Positions 23,884-31,676 are shown, counted from the stretch's first letter. The stretch is 64,000 nucleotides of DNA from Pelagibius sp028280305 (GCF_965233615.1 NZ_OZ247495.1); one strand, 5' to 3'. The notes: generated by a model from the sequence alone, not told the origin. Numbers and translations: made by a program.

Positions 23884-26164
23884 GTCTGCTCGTCCTCTTG
23901 GTAGGGTCTATCTCTTCCAGTGCAGCGACCGCCGCATCGGCAAAGGCGGGATCGTTGATGTTGTGGGCGACGCGGATCAGGCGGCGCGACGCCGTTTCCT
24001 GAAAACGCCCGGCCAGGGCATCGAAAAGGGCAAGGTCGGCCTCCGGGTCGTGAAACGGCTGGCCCGGCGCATCGAGGGCGGAAACGCCGCCCTCGGGAAT
24101 CAGGAAACGGACCGGCCCGCTCATCTGGTTCAGGCGCCCGGCAATCCATTCGCCCATCCGCGCATTCTCATCGGCGGTGGTGCGCATCAGCGTGACCTGG
24201 GGATTGTGCTCGACAAAAAACCGGTCGCGGTAGCGCGCCGGCACCGTATCGGGCGCACCGAAGTTCACCATGTCCAGCGCCCCGAGCGAACCGACATAGG
24301 GAATGCCGCTGCGGATGAACGCCCCGAAGCGATCTTCATCCGCGGCAAAGACGCCGCCCATCATCATGTCGCAGATCTCTGTGGTGGTCAGATCGACCGC
24401 GGCCGCCAGCAGGCCGCTGTCGGCCAGCTTCTCCATCGAACGGCCACCGGTGCCGGTCGCATGAAAGACCAGGCAGTCGTAACGGTCTTCAAGCTGCGCC
24501 GTTACCTGCTGCACCGCCGTGGTGGTGACACCGAACATGGTGAGACCCAGGCCGGGCTTCCGGCCCTCACCGCCGCCGTTATCCGTCTTCTCCGGCACGT
24601 CCCGCACCATGCCTGCAAGCGCCCTGGCGCCGTTGGCCAGCACGCGGCGGGAGATCTGGTTCAGGCCCTGCACGTCGGTAACGGAGTACATCATCATGAT
24701 GTCCGTGGGTCCAACGTATTGACCGACATCACCGGAGGCGACGGTGGAGATCATCACCTTGGGAACGCCGACGGGCAGGCTGCGCATGGCCGGCGTCGCC
24801 AGCGCCGTGCCACCGGAACCGCCGGCGGATATGATGCCGCCGATGCCGCGTTGGCGCTGAATCCAATTCTGAAAGGCGAGCGCCATGGCGCCCACAGAAG
24901 CACCCCGGTCTCCGGTGAAGACCGCGCTGCCGCCCGAAGGATGATAGGCAGCGACCAGATGCGGCGGGACATCCGCCGAGGAAGGCTTGCCGGAGGTCGA
25001 GAGATCGACGGTCCGCACCGCCTGCAGGCCGCTCTCCAGCAGGCAGTTACGGATGTAGTTCAGTTCGGCGCCCTTGGTATCGAAAGTGCCGGTGACGTAA
25101 ATCTCCTGCCCCAACAGGGCGCCGAGGGGCGTCGGCGGCTCCTTGAACAGGGGTTCGGGCTTGCTGTCGAAGGGCCGCGACGGCCGTTGCGCAGCGGGCG
25201 GTCGCGGTGCGGACTCCTGCGGTCCCTTGCCCTCCCGCCAGGCGGCGCTCGACCAGCGGGTCGGCGGCACATAGACGAGGTTCGAGGGCTGCCCAGACTC
25301 AGGTTGAGGGGCGCTGGTGACTTCGGTCGCCTCTGCAGTCACCCTTTCGACTGCCGTTTCCGGTTCCGCGGTGGGCGCCGTCTCTTCGACCAACGTGTCC
25401 AGTTCGGCGTCTTCGTGAGAGTGACGTCCCACTCCCAGCAAGCGTTCCTGCAACGTCCGGTCGCCCGCCAGTTGCTGGGCCGGCATGACCCGGCTGATGC
25501 GCCCGTTGACCATGATCGCCACGTCTTCGGAAATCGCGGTGGCGACGGCGATGTTTTGCTCGATCAGCAGGATCGCTACGTCTTCCTCTTCCGCCAGTCG
25601 GGCAAGGAGCTGCTCGACCTGCTCCACGACCACCGGTGCCAGGCCCTCGGTCGGTTCGTCGAGTACCAGCAGCCGCGGGTCCTGCAGCAGCGCCCGGGAA
25701 ATCGCCAGCATCTGCTGTTCGCCGCCGGAAAGTTGGGCGGCACCGTTGCGGCGCCGCTCGGCGAGGCGCGGAAAGCTCTCGTAGATGCGCTCGATGGACC
25801 AGTTGCTGCCGCTCTCCGATAAACGAAGATGTTCATCGACGGTCAGGGAGGGCCAAAGCCGCCGCCCCTGGGGCGTGTAGCCGATACCCTTTGCGGCAAT
25901 GCTGTGTGCTGCGAGACCGGCAATCTCCTTGCCCTCGAAGCGGATCGAACCGCGCTGCGGCTTCAACAGACCCATGATGGTGTTGCAGAGCGTCGTCTTG
26001 CCCATGCCATTGCGGCCAACGACGGCATGAACGCCACTCTCAAGCGTGAGGTTCACGCCCTGCAAGGCGTGGGACTGACCGTAGTAAACGTGCAGGTCGC
26101 GGACCTGCAGCACGGCCCGGCTCCCGGATTGGCTATCGGCGGCGCGGCGATTGCGATCAGCCAT
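23870..26164 (-). CDS. Fusion: LivF-type ABC ATPase + Tm-1-like (UPF0261) ATP-binding domain
   Basis: A 764-residue fusion. Residues 15-245 are a LivF ATPase with Walker A GRNGMGKTT (50-58), signature LSGGEQQ (145-151) and Walker B LLVLDEPTEGLAP (165-177). Residues 246-350 are a Glu/Pro/Ser-rich linker. Residues 354 to about 755 form a Tm-1-like domain that opens with IYVTGTFDTKGAEL and has ISAGGSGGTALATPAM, VSTVASGDVGQYVGPTD-type loop (here ISTVASGDVGQYVG), VFHATGTGGRSMEKL and ADENARMGEWIA. The start at 26164 is preferred over an upstream ATG because it gives the usual 8-bp overlap with livG. Both halves look intact. It is the only LivF in this operon, so the importer must carry the Tm-1 domain. 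Confidence 0.9.
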   Translation of the reverse strand: MADRNRRAADSQSGSRAVLQVRDLHVYYGQSHALQGVNLTLESGVHAVVGRNGMGKTTLCNTIMGLLKPQRGSIRFEGKEIAGLAAHSIAAKGIGYTPQGRRLWPSLTVDEHLRLSESGSNWSIERIYESFPRLAERRRNGAAQLSGGEQQMLAISRALLQDPRLLVLDEPTEGLAPVVVEQVEQLLARLAEEEDVAILLIEQNIAVATAISEDVAIMVNGRISRVMPAQQLAGDRTLQERLLGVGRHSHEDAELDTLVEETAPTAEPETAVERVTAEATEVTSAPQPESGQPSNLVYVPPTRWSSAAWREGKGPQESAPRPPAAQRPSRPFDSKPEPLFKEPPTPLGALLGQEIYVTGTFDTKGAELNYIRNCLLESGLQAVRTVDLSTSGKPSSADVPPHLVAAYHPSGGSAVFTGDRGASVGAMALAFQNWIQRQRGIGGIISAGGSGGTALATPAMRSLPVGVPKVMISTVASGDVGQYVGPTDIMMMYSVTDVQGLNQISRRVLANGARALAGMVRDVPEKTDNGGGEGRKPGLGLTMFGVTTTAVQQVTAQLEDRYDCLVFHATGTGGRSMEKLADSGLLAAAVDLTTTEICDMMMGGVFAADEDRFGAFIRSGIPYVGSLGALDMVNFGAPDTVPARYRDRFFVEHNPQVTLMRTTADENARMGEWIAGRLNQMSGPVRFLIPEGGVSALDAPGQPFHDPEADLALFDALAGRFQETASRRLIRVAHNINDPAFADAAVAALEEIDPTKRTSRHAAF

Positions 26165-27002
26165 GGCCCGCCCCCTGCTCTTGCCCCTGGCCCTGTACTT
26201 GACCCTGGCCCTGTACTTGACCCTGACCCAGATACAGCTCTTGGACCTCAGGGTCGTTTTCGATTTCCTCGGGCGTGCCTTCTTTGAAGATGCGCCCATT
26301 GTGCATCATGGTAACGCTCTCGGCGGCCTGCAGCGCCACATCCATGTCATGTTCGATGATGATGAAGCCGATGTGATCCGGCAGTGACTGCAGAATCTCC
26401 ACCAGCTCGGTCCGCTCCGTCGGCGAAAGGCCGGCTGCCGGTTCGTCGAAAAGAATCAGACGCGGCGCCCCGGCCAGAGCCAACGCAATCTCCAACTGAC
26501 GCTGCTGTCCGTGACTGAGGGTGGCCACCATCATCTCCCGGGCATCGTCCAGATGAACCGCCGACAACAGGGTTTCGGCACTGTTCATCGCAGAGTCGTC
26601 ACGACCAGGACGCGTGAGGGAGAAGCGTCGCCGGTTCACGCCGCGGCAAGCCAGATAGATATTGTCGATCACGCTGAGCCCATCGAACAGCAGCGAGATC
26701 TGATAGGTCCGCCGCAGGCCGCGGCGGATACGTTCGTGCACCGGCAGGTCGGTCACGTCCTCGCCGAACAAGCGCACGCGCCCGGTGGTCGGCGGATAGT
26801 CGCCGGTGATGGCATTGAACAGGGTGGTCTTGCCGGCCCCGTTCGAGCCTAGAACCGCCCGCCTCTCCCCCGCCCTTACGGTGAGATTGATATCCGCCAG
26901 GGCCACCAGCGCGCCAAAGTGGCGGCTGACGGCTTCAAGTTCCAGCGCGAAACGGCCGGTCCCTTGAAGGCGGGAGAGAGCGTCGGTTCTGGACGTCGAC
27001 AT
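26157..27002 (-). CDS. livG: Branched-chain amino acid-type ABC ATPase LivG with Gly-Gln repeat tail
   Basis: A 281-residue LivG ATPase. Walker A is GSNGAGKTT, the signature is LSHGQQRQLEIALAL, Walker B is LILFDEPAAGLSP and the H-loop follows in IIEHDMDVALQ. It has the GVNRRR insert typical of LivG. The normal C terminus (EVQELYLGQG) is extended by about 20 residues made of repeated GQGQVQ-like units, encoded by an 18-bp tandem repeat at 26185-26220. The tail directly precedes the fusion ATPase gene. It is part of the second HAAT importer of the window. Confidence 0.92.
   Translation of the reverse strand: MSTSRTDALSRLQGTGRFALELEAVSRHFGALVALADINLTVRAGERRAVLGSNGAGKTTLFNAITGDYPPTTGRVRLFGEDVTDLPVHERIRRGLRRTYQISLLFDGLSVIDNIYLACRGVNRRRFSLTRPGRDDSAMNSAETLLSAVHLDDAREMMVATLSHGQQRQLEIALALAGAPRLILFDEPAAGLSPTERTELVEILQSLPDHIGFIIIEHDMDVALQAAESVTMMHNGRIFKEGTPEEIENDPEVQELYLGQGQVQGQGQVQGQGQEQGAGHG
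26185..26230. repeat. 18-bp tandem repeat at the 3' end of livG
   Basis: Two perfect 18-bp copies (26185-26202 and 26203-26220), each CCCTGGCCCTGTACTTGA, plus a partial third copy. They encode the GQGQVQ repeats of the LivG tail. Being a multiple of three, slippage here changes tail length without breaking the frame. Confidence 0.85.
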
Positions 27003-27028
27003 CAGGTTACCGTCTTACTTGCAACGAC

Positions 27029-28276
27029 CTACTCGCAGACCGGGTTCTCGCGGCTGACAACGCCGTACTTCAAGAACTCGTCGTAGGAGAGACCCAAGGT
27101 CTGGCTGACCTGCGGAATGACCTTAATGGTCTTGTTCAGCAAATTGCCGTCCGGCCCTTCGGTCACTTCCGTGAGGAAGATGTCGGCCACCGCATTGCGC
27201 CGCTCGTCGAGTTTGACAACGCCCGTGGGGGTTTCGAACTCCAGGGAAGCGAGTGCCGCGCGGTAGGCTTTACCGCCGTCGGAGAGATCGCCGTTCACCG
27301 CATCCAGGGCCAAGAGAGCGGCCTTGGTGTTGATGTAGTAGGCATGGGCGAAGAGCGAGGGAGAGGGGAAGCCGTCCGGGAACTGTGCCTTGTAAGCAGC
27401 CACGAAGTCGGCCCAGCGAGAATCCTCCCAGGTGTCGGAGATCGGTCCGGCCGAGGGCGTGCCGATGATGAAATCGCGGGTCCGGCCTTTGGAGCCGAGC
27501 ACCGTCTGGTCCACCGTGATGGAGCCACCGATCAGCGGCAGATCGCCGCCGGCCTGCTCATACTGGGTGAGGAAGTTGACCGCATCGGCACCACCCAGCG
27601 CGACGTAGATCGCATCGACATCATCGGGCAGAGCGGCGATCACCGAGGAATAGTCCTTGTTGCCGATCGGCACCCAGAAGCGGGCATCCGCCGGCGCCTT
27701 GCCGCCGAGGCGGCAGAACGGCTCCAGGAAACCGAAGACCTGGGTGTAGGGGAAGGAGTAGTCCTCCGCCAGCACCGCAAGGCTGCGATAACCCTTTTCC
27801 TTGTAGACATACTCGCCGAGCCCGGCCATCCACTGCGCCCCTTCGGTGCCGAAGCGGAAGAAGTTGTCGGCCGGATCGCGCAGCGTCGTGTCCTGAGCGG
27901 CGGAACTGCCGTTGAGGAAGGTCACGTTGGGCTGGGTCTTGGCGTAGTCTTTCACCGCCAGGCCTTCCGAGCCGGAAAGCGGGCCAACCATGATCTGAAC
28001 ACCGTCCTGTTCGACCAGCTTGCGGGTCGCACGGATCGCACTGTCCGGCGACGCGTCGGACGAACCGGTAATCAGCTCGATCTTCTTGCCGCCGGCGGTG
28101 TAGTTGAATTCCTCGAGCGCCAGGGTGACGCCGCGCATGCTGTCTTCGCCGAGCACCGTAAAGGCGCCTTCCAGCGTCGCCAAAGCGCCCATCTTCACCG
28201 TCTCCTGCGCAGCGACCGGGCTTGCCAAAGCCAAGACCGTCGCCGCCACCAGCGTCGATTTACCTAGTCTGAACAT
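27029..28276 (-). CDS. ABC transporter substrate-binding protein (LivK type)
   Basis: A 415-residue periplasmic receptor with a Sec signal (STLVAATVLALASPVAA, cut before QETVK). The mature domain opens with VKMGALATLEGAFTVLGED and has the type I fold pattern: DSAIRATRKLVEQDGVQIMVGPLSGSEGL, LNGSSAAQDTTLRD, FRFGTEGAQ. GTEGAQWMAGLG is characteristic of the aromatic/amide-type HAAT receptors. It ends with a cysteine (VCE). It lies between livM and livG, 26 bp upstream of livG. The ligand is unknown; the downstream FAH, SRPBCC and reductase genes suggest a hydrophobic or ring-containing acid. Confidence 0.9.
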   Translation of the reverse strand: MFRLGKSTLVAATVLALASPVAAQETVKMGALATLEGAFTVLGEDSMRGVTLALEEFNYTAGGKKIELITGSSDASPDSAIRATRKLVEQDGVQIMVGPLSGSEGLAVKDYAKTQPNVTFLNGSSAAQDTTLRDPADNFFRFGTEGAQWMAGLGEYVYKEKGYRSLAVLAEDYSFPYTQVFGFLEPFCRLGGKAPADARFWVPIGNKDYSSVIAALPDDVDAIYVALGGADAVNFLTQYEQAGGDLPLIGGSITVDQTVLGSKGRTRDFIIGTPSAGPISDTWEDSRWADFVAAYKAQFPDGFPSPSLFAHAYYINTKAALLALDAVNGDLSDGGKAYRAALASLEFETPTGVVKLDERRNAVADIFLTEVTEGPDGNLLNKTIKVIPQVSQTLGLSYDEFLKYGVVSRENPVCE

Positions 28277-28320
28277 CCTTGCCTCCCATTCCTTGGTTTC
28301 TTTGTGGGTTTCTTACGTCT

Positions 28321-29391
28321 TCAGGTTTGCTCGAGCGATCCGGCAGGCTGCCGTTCGCCCCCTCGTTCGCGCCTGGCCTCCTGCCGCGCAGATCCTCCTA
28401 GTCGAAGTCTTTCCCGCAAGCGGCCCCATATCCCCAGTAATCCGTCTGGGGAGAACAGAACGATCAGCAAAAAGGCCAGGCCGATCACGGTGTTGAAACG
28501 CTCCCGATCGATCAGATCGATGGCGAAATTCTCCAACAGTACAAAGGCAATCGCCCCGATGAAGGGACCAATGGGGTGGCGCATGCCACCAACGACGGCG
28601 ATCACCAGAATATCGATGGCGACATCGATGCCGACCGAGCCCGGCGAGATCCGCCCGTTGAACCAGACCGTCAGAACGCCGGCGGTCCCGGCGATCAGGC
28701 CGGCGAGGAAATAGGCGGCGATTCGGTGCAGCGTAACGTCGTAACCCAGGGCGCGCATGCGCCGGGGATTGTCGCGGATCGCCTGCAAACTGAGGCCGAA
28801 GGTGGAACGCGATGCGTAGAGTACGGCCAGGAAGAAGCCGCCGGAAACCGCCAGGGTCAGGTAGTAGAAGGGGACGGGATCGCGCCAGTAAAGACCGAAA
28901 ACTGTCGGCGGCTCGACACCGGCGAAACCGGTGAAGCCGTTGAAGATCACATAGTTCTGCCGCACGAAGTAAAAGAAGGCCACCGCAATGGCCAGGGTGA
29001 TCATGATGGTGTAGATGCCTTCGGTGCGCACCGAAATGGCACCGATAAAGACGCTGAAAAGCGCAGCGGCCAGAATGGCAACCGGCACCGTCAGCCACCA
29101 GGGCCAGCCCAGGCCCATGACCCCGACGCTGTTGTCCCCCAGGATCGCCACCAGATAACCGGCGAAGCCGGCCACCGTCAGTTGCGCCAGACTGACCATG
29201 CCGCCGTAGCCCGCCAGCATCATCAGCGACAGCGCGATGGTCCCGAGAAGGAGCGAATAGGCGCCAATCTGGAAAATGAAAAAGTCGCTGGCGAAGGCCG
29301 GATAGGCGAGCAGGAAAACCAGGGCGACAAGCGGCCCCGGACGAAGCTCGGCCAGCAGGCTGTTTCCCGAAAAGAGCTGTCTTGTGTCCAT
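28321..29391 (-). CDS. livM: Branched-chain amino acid-type ABC permease LivM
   Basis: A 356-residue permease with multiple transmembrane segments. LAGYGGMVSLAQLTVAGFAGY is the LivM core motif (read in two parts, LAGYGGMVSL and AQLTVAGFAGY). The coupling loop is LQAIRDNPRRMRALGYD, and FIGAIAFVLLENFAIDLI follows. The C terminus is Arg/Gly-rich and cytoplasmic (LRLGGSARQEARRERGG). It begins 3 bp after the livH stop. It pairs with the LivH encoded upstream. Confidence 0.92.
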   Translation of the reverse strand: MDTRQLFSGNSLLAELRPGPLVALVFLLAYPAFASDFFIFQIGAYSLLLGTIALSLMMLAGYGGMVSLAQLTVAGFAGYLVAILGDNSVGVMGLGWPWWLTVPVAILAAALFSVFIGAISVRTEGIYTIMITLAIAVAFFYFVRQNYVIFNGFTGFAGVEPPTVFGLYWRDPVPFYYLTLAVSGGFFLAVLYASRSTFGLSLQAIRDNPRRMRALGYDVTLHRIAAYFLAGLIAGTAGVLTVWFNGRISPGSVGIDVAIDILVIAVVGGMRHPIGPFIGAIAFVLLENFAIDLIDRERFNTVIGLAFLLIVLFSPDGLLGIWGRLRERLRLGGSARQEARRERGGERQPAGSLEQT

Positions 29392-29394
29392 CGC

Positions 29395-30405
29395 CTAGCT
29401 CTGCCCCATCAAGCCCTGCGGCCGCACTGCAAGGACGACGACCATGATGAGAAAGGTGAGGACCACGCCGTAGGTGGGGAAATAGGCGAGGCCGAACTGC
29501 TCGGCCAGGCCGATCAGCAGGGCGCCGATAGCGGCCCCGGTGACCGAGCCCAGCCCGCCGACGATCACCACGATCAGCGACGCCAGCAGATAACGGATAT
29601 CCTCGCCGGGCGCGATGGAAAGCGCGGTGCCGCCGATCACCCCGGCGAAGCCGGCCAGTCCGGCGCCAATGGCGAAGACCAGCGCAAAGAGCAGTTGCAC
29701 GTTGACGCCGCTGGCGGCGAGCATCTGACGGTCGTTCACCCCGGCGCGGATCATCATGCCGATCTTGGTGCGGTTGAGAAACAGCCAGAGCCCGATCCCG
29801 ACCGCCACCGCAACGCCCAGCACGGCCAGGCGGTAGATCGGATACTTGATGAAGACCGGGTCGCCGTAGGCCCTGATGACCGAGACGACGGGCAGCGTTG
29901 TCGCCCCGAACAGCCATTCGGGCGGCGAAAACTGATAGGTCGTCCCGGTCCAGACCGCCAGCATCAGGTCGGCGGCGATGATGGAAATCGCAATGGTCAC
30001 CAGGGTCTGGCGCAGATCGTCACCCTCCATGCGCCGGAAGATCAGCACCTGCATGAGAACGCCGCTGGCGGCGATCGCCAAAAAGGCGACGGCGAGGCCC
30101 AGGAACCAACTGCCGCTGGCTTCGGCGACCTCGTACCCGATGTAGGCGCCGAGGAGATAGAGCGAGCCATGCGCCAGGTTGACGTTGCGCATGAGGCCGA
30201 AGACCAGTGTGAAGCCGCTGGCGACCAGGAAGTAGAGGCCGCCGAGGGTGATGCCGTTCAACAGCGTGTTGACGAAGGTTTTCTTGCGACCGATGGCCGA
30301 AACCAGCCATTCCGGCCAGACAGCGAAGATCATCCAGAGCAGGATCGCAGCCGCGAGCAGGATCGTGATGGCCCAGAAGGTATGGCGTTCGAGAAACTGC
30401 CTCAT
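29395..30405 (-). CDS. livH: Branched-chain amino acid-type ABC permease LivH
   Basis: A 336-residue permease, longer than usual because of an N-terminal extra helix (WAITILLAAAILLWMIF). The LivH core starts at LLNGITLGGLYFLVASG and includes LMRNVNLAHGSLYLLGAY. The loop IGMMIRAGVNDRQMLAASGVN is the ATPase-coupling site and GSVTGAAIGALLIGLAEQFG lies near the end. Its ATG overlaps the stop of a 51-codon open reading frame by 4 bp. Confidence 0.92.
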   Translation of the reverse strand: MRQFLERHTFWAITILLAAAILLWMIFAVWPEWLVSAIGRKKTFVNTLLNGITLGGLYFLVASGFTLVFGLMRNVNLAHGSLYLLGAYIGYEVAEASGSWFLGLAVAFLAIAASGVLMQVLIFRRMEGDDLRQTLVTIAISIIAADLMLAVWTGTTYQFSPPEWLFGATTLPVVSVIRAYGDPVFIKYPIYRLAVLGVAVAVGIGLWLFLNRTKIGMMIRAGVNDRQMLAASGVNVQLLFALVFAIGAGLAGFAGVIGGTALSIAPGEDIRYLLASLIVVIVGGLGSVTGAAIGALLIGLAEQFGLAYFPTYGVVLTFLIMVVVLAVRPQGLMGQS

Positions 30406-30557
30406 GCGGCCAACCCGCCTGCCGCCGCGATCCCGGCCGCTAAGGCACCGGCGACCGCGGTATTGGCCGCCACAGCACTGGCCCGTGCTCCGATGATTTG
30501 AATCCGGGCCGTTTGATCCCGGACAGGCCTGTCCCAGAAACCCGGCGTCCCCGCCAT
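30402..30557 (-). CDS. Small Ala/Gly-rich hydrophobic protein (51 aa) heading the transport operon
   Basis: A 51-codon frame starts at the ATG at 30557 after a strong ribosome binding site (GGGGAGGAG, 7 bases spacing) and ends in an ATGA overlap with livH. The first 20 residues are polar (MAGTPGFWDRPVRDQTARIQ); the rest, about 24 residues rich in Ala, Gly and Val, is long and hydrophobic enough for a single membrane helix. No family is recognised. The excellent ribosome binding site and coupling are the evidence that it is real. It may be a small membrane subunit or accessory protein of the importer, or merely a leader that raises livH translation. Confidence 0.6.
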   Translation of the reverse strand: MAGTPGFWDRPVRDQTARIQIIGARASAVAANTAVAGALAAGIAAAGGLAA

Positions 30558-30726
30558 GACCTTGCTCCTCCCCAGAGCCTGGCGCCCTTTACCGGACGCC
30601 TTAAGCTCATGCCCATGCCCCATCCCGGCTTCTGCCGGATTCTCTCGAGGCTGCAACAACCGTTCGGCTGCAAGACAAAGCCTGTCTGGACTCGAAACGC
30701 CCCGCAACTGGTTCTGAGTGCTAATC

Positions 30727-30746
30727 TGGGTAAATTTGGGTAAATT
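30727..30746. promoter_or_regulatory. Tandem 10-bp direct repeat in divergent promoter region
   Basis: TGGGTAAATT occurs twice without a gap (30727-30736 and 30737-30746), which places the copies on the same face of the helix. It lies between the minus-strand transport operon and the plus-strand TIM-barrel-like gene. It is a candidate binding site for a regulator or a cooperative activator. Function is inferred. Confidence 0.4.
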
Positions 30747-30756
30747 GTTCGGCGAT

Positions 30757-31440
30757 ATGTTGAATCTTATGTTCTGGCAGATCACGCTTCGGAGCGGATG
30801 TGAGTGGACGGCGCCTCCGTTACCCAAGGCCGTGGCGACGATCACACCGCCTTTCAGAAGCGGTGACCTGCCCGACGAGGTCGGCCTTTTGCTGCCCAAC
30901 AAGGACAGCCTCGCCGCCACCCTGCGGGCGGTGGAGAGCGACCCGGAAAAACTCCGCGACCATGCGCTTGGCTTGTTCCTGGCAGACCCCTTCCTCAATC
31001 TGCGCCTGGAAATCGATCGGCTCAAACGGCTGGGCCTTGGCTGGGTGATCAATCTGCCCAGCACCGAACAACAGGATCCCGAATTCAGCCAACAATTGGC
31101 AGATGTCGGACTGGACTGCGGGCTGGAGTACGACAGGCTGGCTGCCTGTCGTGCGGCGGGGCTGGGGGTCATTGCGGTTGTCGCCGATGCCGGAAGTGCC
31201 CGGCTGGCCGTGGCCGCCGGCCCATCTGCCCTGGTCGTGATGCCGCGTGTGGCTGATTTTGCCGCCGGGTTCCCGTCATTCCGACAACGCGGCGCGGCTG
31301 CCTTGGCGGTTCGCCGTGCGGTCGCCGAGACGCCATGGCGCGGACCGGTCCTCACCTTGGGCGACAAGACGGAAACCGAACATGCAGGCATCTGGCCGGA
31401 AGCGCTCGACGGTCTGGTTCGCCGTCCAGAGCCGGCATAG
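30757..31440 (+). CDS. Short divergent TIM-barrel protein, distant homologue of the PEP-hydrolase-like family
   Basis: A protein of about 227 residues if translation starts at the ATG at 30757; an in-frame GTG at 30718 and an ATG at 30769 are alternatives. The middle can be lined up with the TIM-barrel protein encoded at 23038-23883: ADPFLNLRLEIDRLKRLGL against TDPFCIFDHYLDQVRAIGF, then WVINLPS against VQNFPTV, and GLEYDRLAACRAAGL against SYSQEVDVIRMAHQK. The N-terminal glycine-rich strand and the ERLP signature are missing, so the barrel is shortened and probably lacks the active site. It may be a ligand sensor or pseudo-enzyme. Assignment is by my own alignment and is tentative. Confidence 0.55.
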   Translation: MLNLMFWQITLRSGCEWTAPPLPKAVATITPPFRSGDLPDEVGLLLPNKDSLAATLRAVESDPEKLRDHALGLFLADPFLNLRLEIDRLKRLGLGWVINLPSTEQQDPEFSQQLADVGLDCGLEYDRLAACRAAGLGVIAVVADAGSARLAVAAGPSALVVMPRVADFAAGFPSFRQRGAAALAVRRAVAETPWRGPVLTLGDKTETEHAGIWPEALDGLVRRPEPA

Positions 31441-31510
31441 CCCCGGAAAGCCGGGGCGGACACGCAGTTCCGCCAAGCTCTTTCATCGTCCCGCCTCCCC
31501 ATGGTCAATT

Positions 31511-31653
31511 TGATCCTTTAATGGACCAATTTGTTACTTATCTTGATCGTAAGATGTGGCCGACGGCACTGTCAAAAAAATTCATGATATTTTTCAAAAT
31601 ACTATATTTTCACCTCAATCCGATCACGCTAATATTGGATCATAACCGGATCA
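31511..31653. promoter_or_regulatory. Three GGATCA motifs upstream of the FCD regulator
   Basis: GGATCA appears at 31637-31642 and 31648-31653 as direct repeats 11 bp apart, about 24 bp before the regulator start, and in inverted orientation at 31511-31516. Each is flanked by A/T-rich bases. One helical turn between copies fits binding by a dimeric regulator, probably the FCD protein itself. A weak signal overall. Confidence 0.3.
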
Positions 31654-31676
31654 GTAAAGAGTCGAGACCGCCCATA

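Noticed and set aside
23744..25822. 692-codon plus-strand frame opposite the LivF-Tm-1 fusion
   Set aside because: It runs antisense to an intact fusion with strong motifs, has no recognisable domain, and is typical of GC-rich antisense frames.
26165..26299. N-terminal extension of the LivF-Tm-1 fusion to an ATG at 26299
   Set aside because: The extra 45 residues are Arg/Lys-rich, lie inside the livG gene including its repeat tail, and have no homology; the ATG at 26164 gives the usual overlap.
28313..29917. 534-codon minus-strand frame overlapping livM and livH
   Set aside because: It lies in another frame across two clear permease genes, and its product is Arg/Gly/His-rich with no membrane pattern.
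28576..30501. 641-codon plus-strand frame opposite livM and livH
   Set aside because: The product is rich in Asp, Gln, Gly and Arg without structure; both permeases on the other strand are well supported.
30558..31508. Long upstream extension of the 51-residue frame (to 368 residues)
   Set aside because: The extension is antisense to the TIM-barrel-like gene and carries no homology, and the strong ribosome binding site supports the internal ATG at 30557.
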